Shown piece after piece: positions 55,035 to 56,644 of a DNA stretch of 56,644 bases. The position numbers and the translations under genes are program-made. The stretch is from Selaginella moellendorffii. Taxonomy: Eukaryota; Streptophyta; Lycopodiopsida; Selaginellales; Selaginellaceae. Every line of letters starts with the position of its first letter. Position 1 is the first letter of the stretch. The DNA lies in the NCBI RefSeq assembly GCF_000143415.4, contig NW_003314352.1, positions 119,310 to 175,953 on the forward strand. The letters run 5' to 3'. The notes below the pieces were generated by a model. The model ran no database searches and was not told where the DNA came from. It saw nothing but the letters and a program-made list of their open reading frames with translations.

Positions 55035-56644
55035 TTACGTTCCTCCCAGAGAAGCAATGTTGGACAAGACTACGTACGTTGCAGCATCCTCGGGCTGGCG
55101 CGCGAGAATTCTCTCCACTGCTCGCTTCCCACGCTCCGAGTCTCCATGGATCCCGCACGCAGCTAGGAAGCTCGTCCAGAGAACGACGAGAGGGTCATCA
55201 CCACTGCCACCACTACTTCGGGATGATGAAAGCTCCTGCCTCCTGTTTCTAAGTTTGACGGCCACCATCTCCTCGGCCTCGTCCAGCAATCCAGCCCGGC
55301 CGAGCACGTCGATCACGCAGCAGTAGTGTGTAGCCGATGGAGTAAGGCCGTGATCCGTGCTCATGGAGCTCAACTGGTAGCAGCAGGCCTCCACGAATCC
55401 GGCATGACTCAGTGTGGAGAGAACGCTCACGAAAGTCACCAAGTCCGGATCAATGCCCGATAGCCGCATGCACTCGAGCACTCGGATCACTTCGCTCGGC
55501 CTTGCGCCGTGGGCCAACGCCGTGGCCAGTCCGTTCCAAGCCAGCAAGCTTTTCTCGTGTGGCACTAGCGTCAGGAACGTTTCCACTGCGGCTTCCAGCT
55601 TTCCACACTTTCCAAACAGGTTGATGCCGGCTGCTGCGACTTCTGCTCCAAATCCTGCCCGGACTGCCTCGGAGAAAACACGTTGGCCAAGCTCGAGCTC
55701 CGAGTTGGCGGTGCATGCATTCAGGACCGCAACGAATGTGAGGCTGTCGGGAGCAACTTTGGAGTCTTTCATCCGCTGGAACAAGTCGAAAACTCTCTGG
55801 AACTCGCCATAGTGCGACAGGGCCGAGATCATCGCATTCCAAGACACCACATCAGGCTGCTGTATCGTGCCGAAAGTCGTCGCCGCGTCCTCGAGGCTTC
55901 CACATTCCGAGTACATGTGAACCAAGGCTGTTGCGACGATAAGATCCAGGCTGCCGCTGCTCTCCCTGGCAAGTTGATGAAGAATCCTTCCATGAGTTAG
56001 ATCCTCTCGGCTCTGCTTGCAAACGCCTAGGATGGTGATGAAGGTATAGTTGTCAGGTCTGGAGTCGCTCTCCAGCAGCATATGTCGAAACAGGCACCGG
56101 CATTCCCTGCTTTCTCCGACTTGAGCACAGGCCGACAGGATGGAGTTCCAGCTGACAACGTTGCGAGTCCACATCCTAGAGAAGATCTCACGGGCCTCCC
56201 TCAAGTTTCCCAGTTTGGCATGCACGCTCAGAGCGGCATTTCCAACCACGAGCTCTCGATCTTGTCCAAGTTCGACGCAGCACCGGTATACCCGCATCAC
56301 GCTCTTGAGTTCATCAGCTTCAAGTTCCACTTTCGAGCAAGCAGTCAGCACGGCAGCCATTGTCACCTTGTTTGGAGCTTCACCCTGGAGCTGCATGAGT
56401 TGGAAATACAGCAGCGCTTCTCCAAAGAAACCGTGCTGCCCGTAGGCGGAGACCATGGCAGTCCAGCAAACAACGTTGCGGTCTCCAAGGCTGAGTGTTT
56501 CAAATACGCAACGTGCCTCCTCCAGCCTTCCGCACTTGCTGTAAGTGTCGAGCAGTGCAGTGGCTACGAACGTATCTCGAGCGTAACCACGCTGGATTAT
56601 ATGGCCGTGTAGTCCCTCCACAACCGGTCGAGCTTCTAAAGTGG
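55035..56644 (-). CDS. PLS-class PPR protein, 5' end beyond the window
   Basis: The frame is open from the right edge of the window to a stop at 55,035. The N-terminus is not in the window; the GTG at 56,621 is not a start. It contains successive PLS motifs: DTFVATALLDTYSKCGRLEEA, NVVCWTAMVSAYGQHG, NKVTMAAVLTACSKV, DVVSWNAMISALSHYG. The C-terminal E region is nearly complete (HYCCVIDVLGRAGLLDEAEEM, VVLWTSFLAACGIHGD, ATYVVLSNIASLGG), and no DYW domain follows. Likely an organellar RNA-binding factor. A decayed inverted copy lies at 37,470-39,556. Confidence 0.9.
   Translation of the reverse strand, partial: TLEARPVVEGLHGHIIQRGYARDTFVATALLDTYSKCGRLEEARCVFETLSLGDRNVVCWTAMVSAYGQHGFFGEALLYFQLMQLQGEAPNKVTMAAVLTACSKVELEADELKSVMRVYRCCVELGQDRELVVGNAALSVHAKLGNLREAREIFSRMWTRNVVSWNSILSACAQVGESRECRCLFRHMLLESDSRPDNYTFITILGVCKQSREDLTHGRILHQLARESSGSLDLIVATALVHMYSECGSLEDAATTFGTIQQPDVVSWNAMISALSHYGEFQRVFDLFQRMKDSKVAPDSLTFVAVLNACTANSELELGQRVFSEAVRAGFGAEVAAAGINLFGKCGKLEAAVETFLTLVPHEKSLLAWNGLATALAHGARPSEVIRVLECMRLSGIDPDLVTFVSVLSTLSHAGFVEACCYQLSSMSTDHGLTPSATHYCCVIDVLGRAGLLDEAEEMVAVKLRNRRQELSSSRSSGGSGDDPLVVLWTSFLAACGIHGDSERGKRAVERILARQPEDAATYVVLSNIASLGGT

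Overview
The window looks like nuclear DNA of a land plant with very small introns (mostly about 45-110 bases), many intronless PLS-class PPR genes, an intron-bearing tRNA-Tyr and genes packed within 20-200 bases of each other. A lycophyte of the Selaginella moellendorffii type is the best fit. A plastid-type MurB gene, typical of plants that keep chloroplast peptidoglycan, supports an early-diverging lineage. This assignment is inference, as no search was possible.

Layout. 1-5,175 is AT-rich repeat DNA with a decayed Ty3/gypsy integrase and a three-copy repeat. 5,176-6,480 holds a rearranged pseudogene copy of a vacuolar syntaxin and a macro-domain fragment. 6,828-20,916 is a gene island: a PPR gene (-), PEX22 (-), two opposed zinc-ribbon genes of the At4g08330 type, the intact SYP2-type syntaxin (-), tRNA-Arg (-), MCM8 (+), tRNA-Tyr (-) directly abutting MCM8, a TMEM256/DUF423 protein (-), a probably plastid-targeted unknown protein (+), an acidic unknown protein (-) and a basic unknown protein (+). 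20,917-33,977 is mostly AT-rich repeat DNA. It holds a 12-base minisatellite, a pollen Ole e 1-type gene with a frame-switched Pro/His-rich tail, a broken unknown gene, and two LTR-like arms in inverted orientation, one interrupted by about 530 bases of nearly pure C.

33,978-41,100 mixes an intronless orphan gene, a rhomboid pseudogene, a decayed PPR copy and two small genes. 41,196-54,390 is a second dense island: a subtilase (-), a PPR gene made largely of 31-residue repeats (-), a 64-residue membrane protein (+), a RING E3 (+), a SUN-domain protein (+), MurB (+) and the ribosome-biogenesis factor SWA2/NOC1 (-). 54,500-56,644 is an inverted copy of 37.5-41.05 kb. In one copy the PPR gene is intact and the small membrane-protein gene is shifted; in the other the reverse holds.

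No operon logic is expected. Several neighbours are divergent pairs sharing 180-290 base promoters (PEX22/zinc ribbon, TMEM256/plastid unknown, PPR/64-residue ORF, SWA2/membrane protein). Exon-intron structures given here were derived by hand from GT-AG sites, reading-frame phase and family similarity; for the main genes the summed exons are divisible by three.
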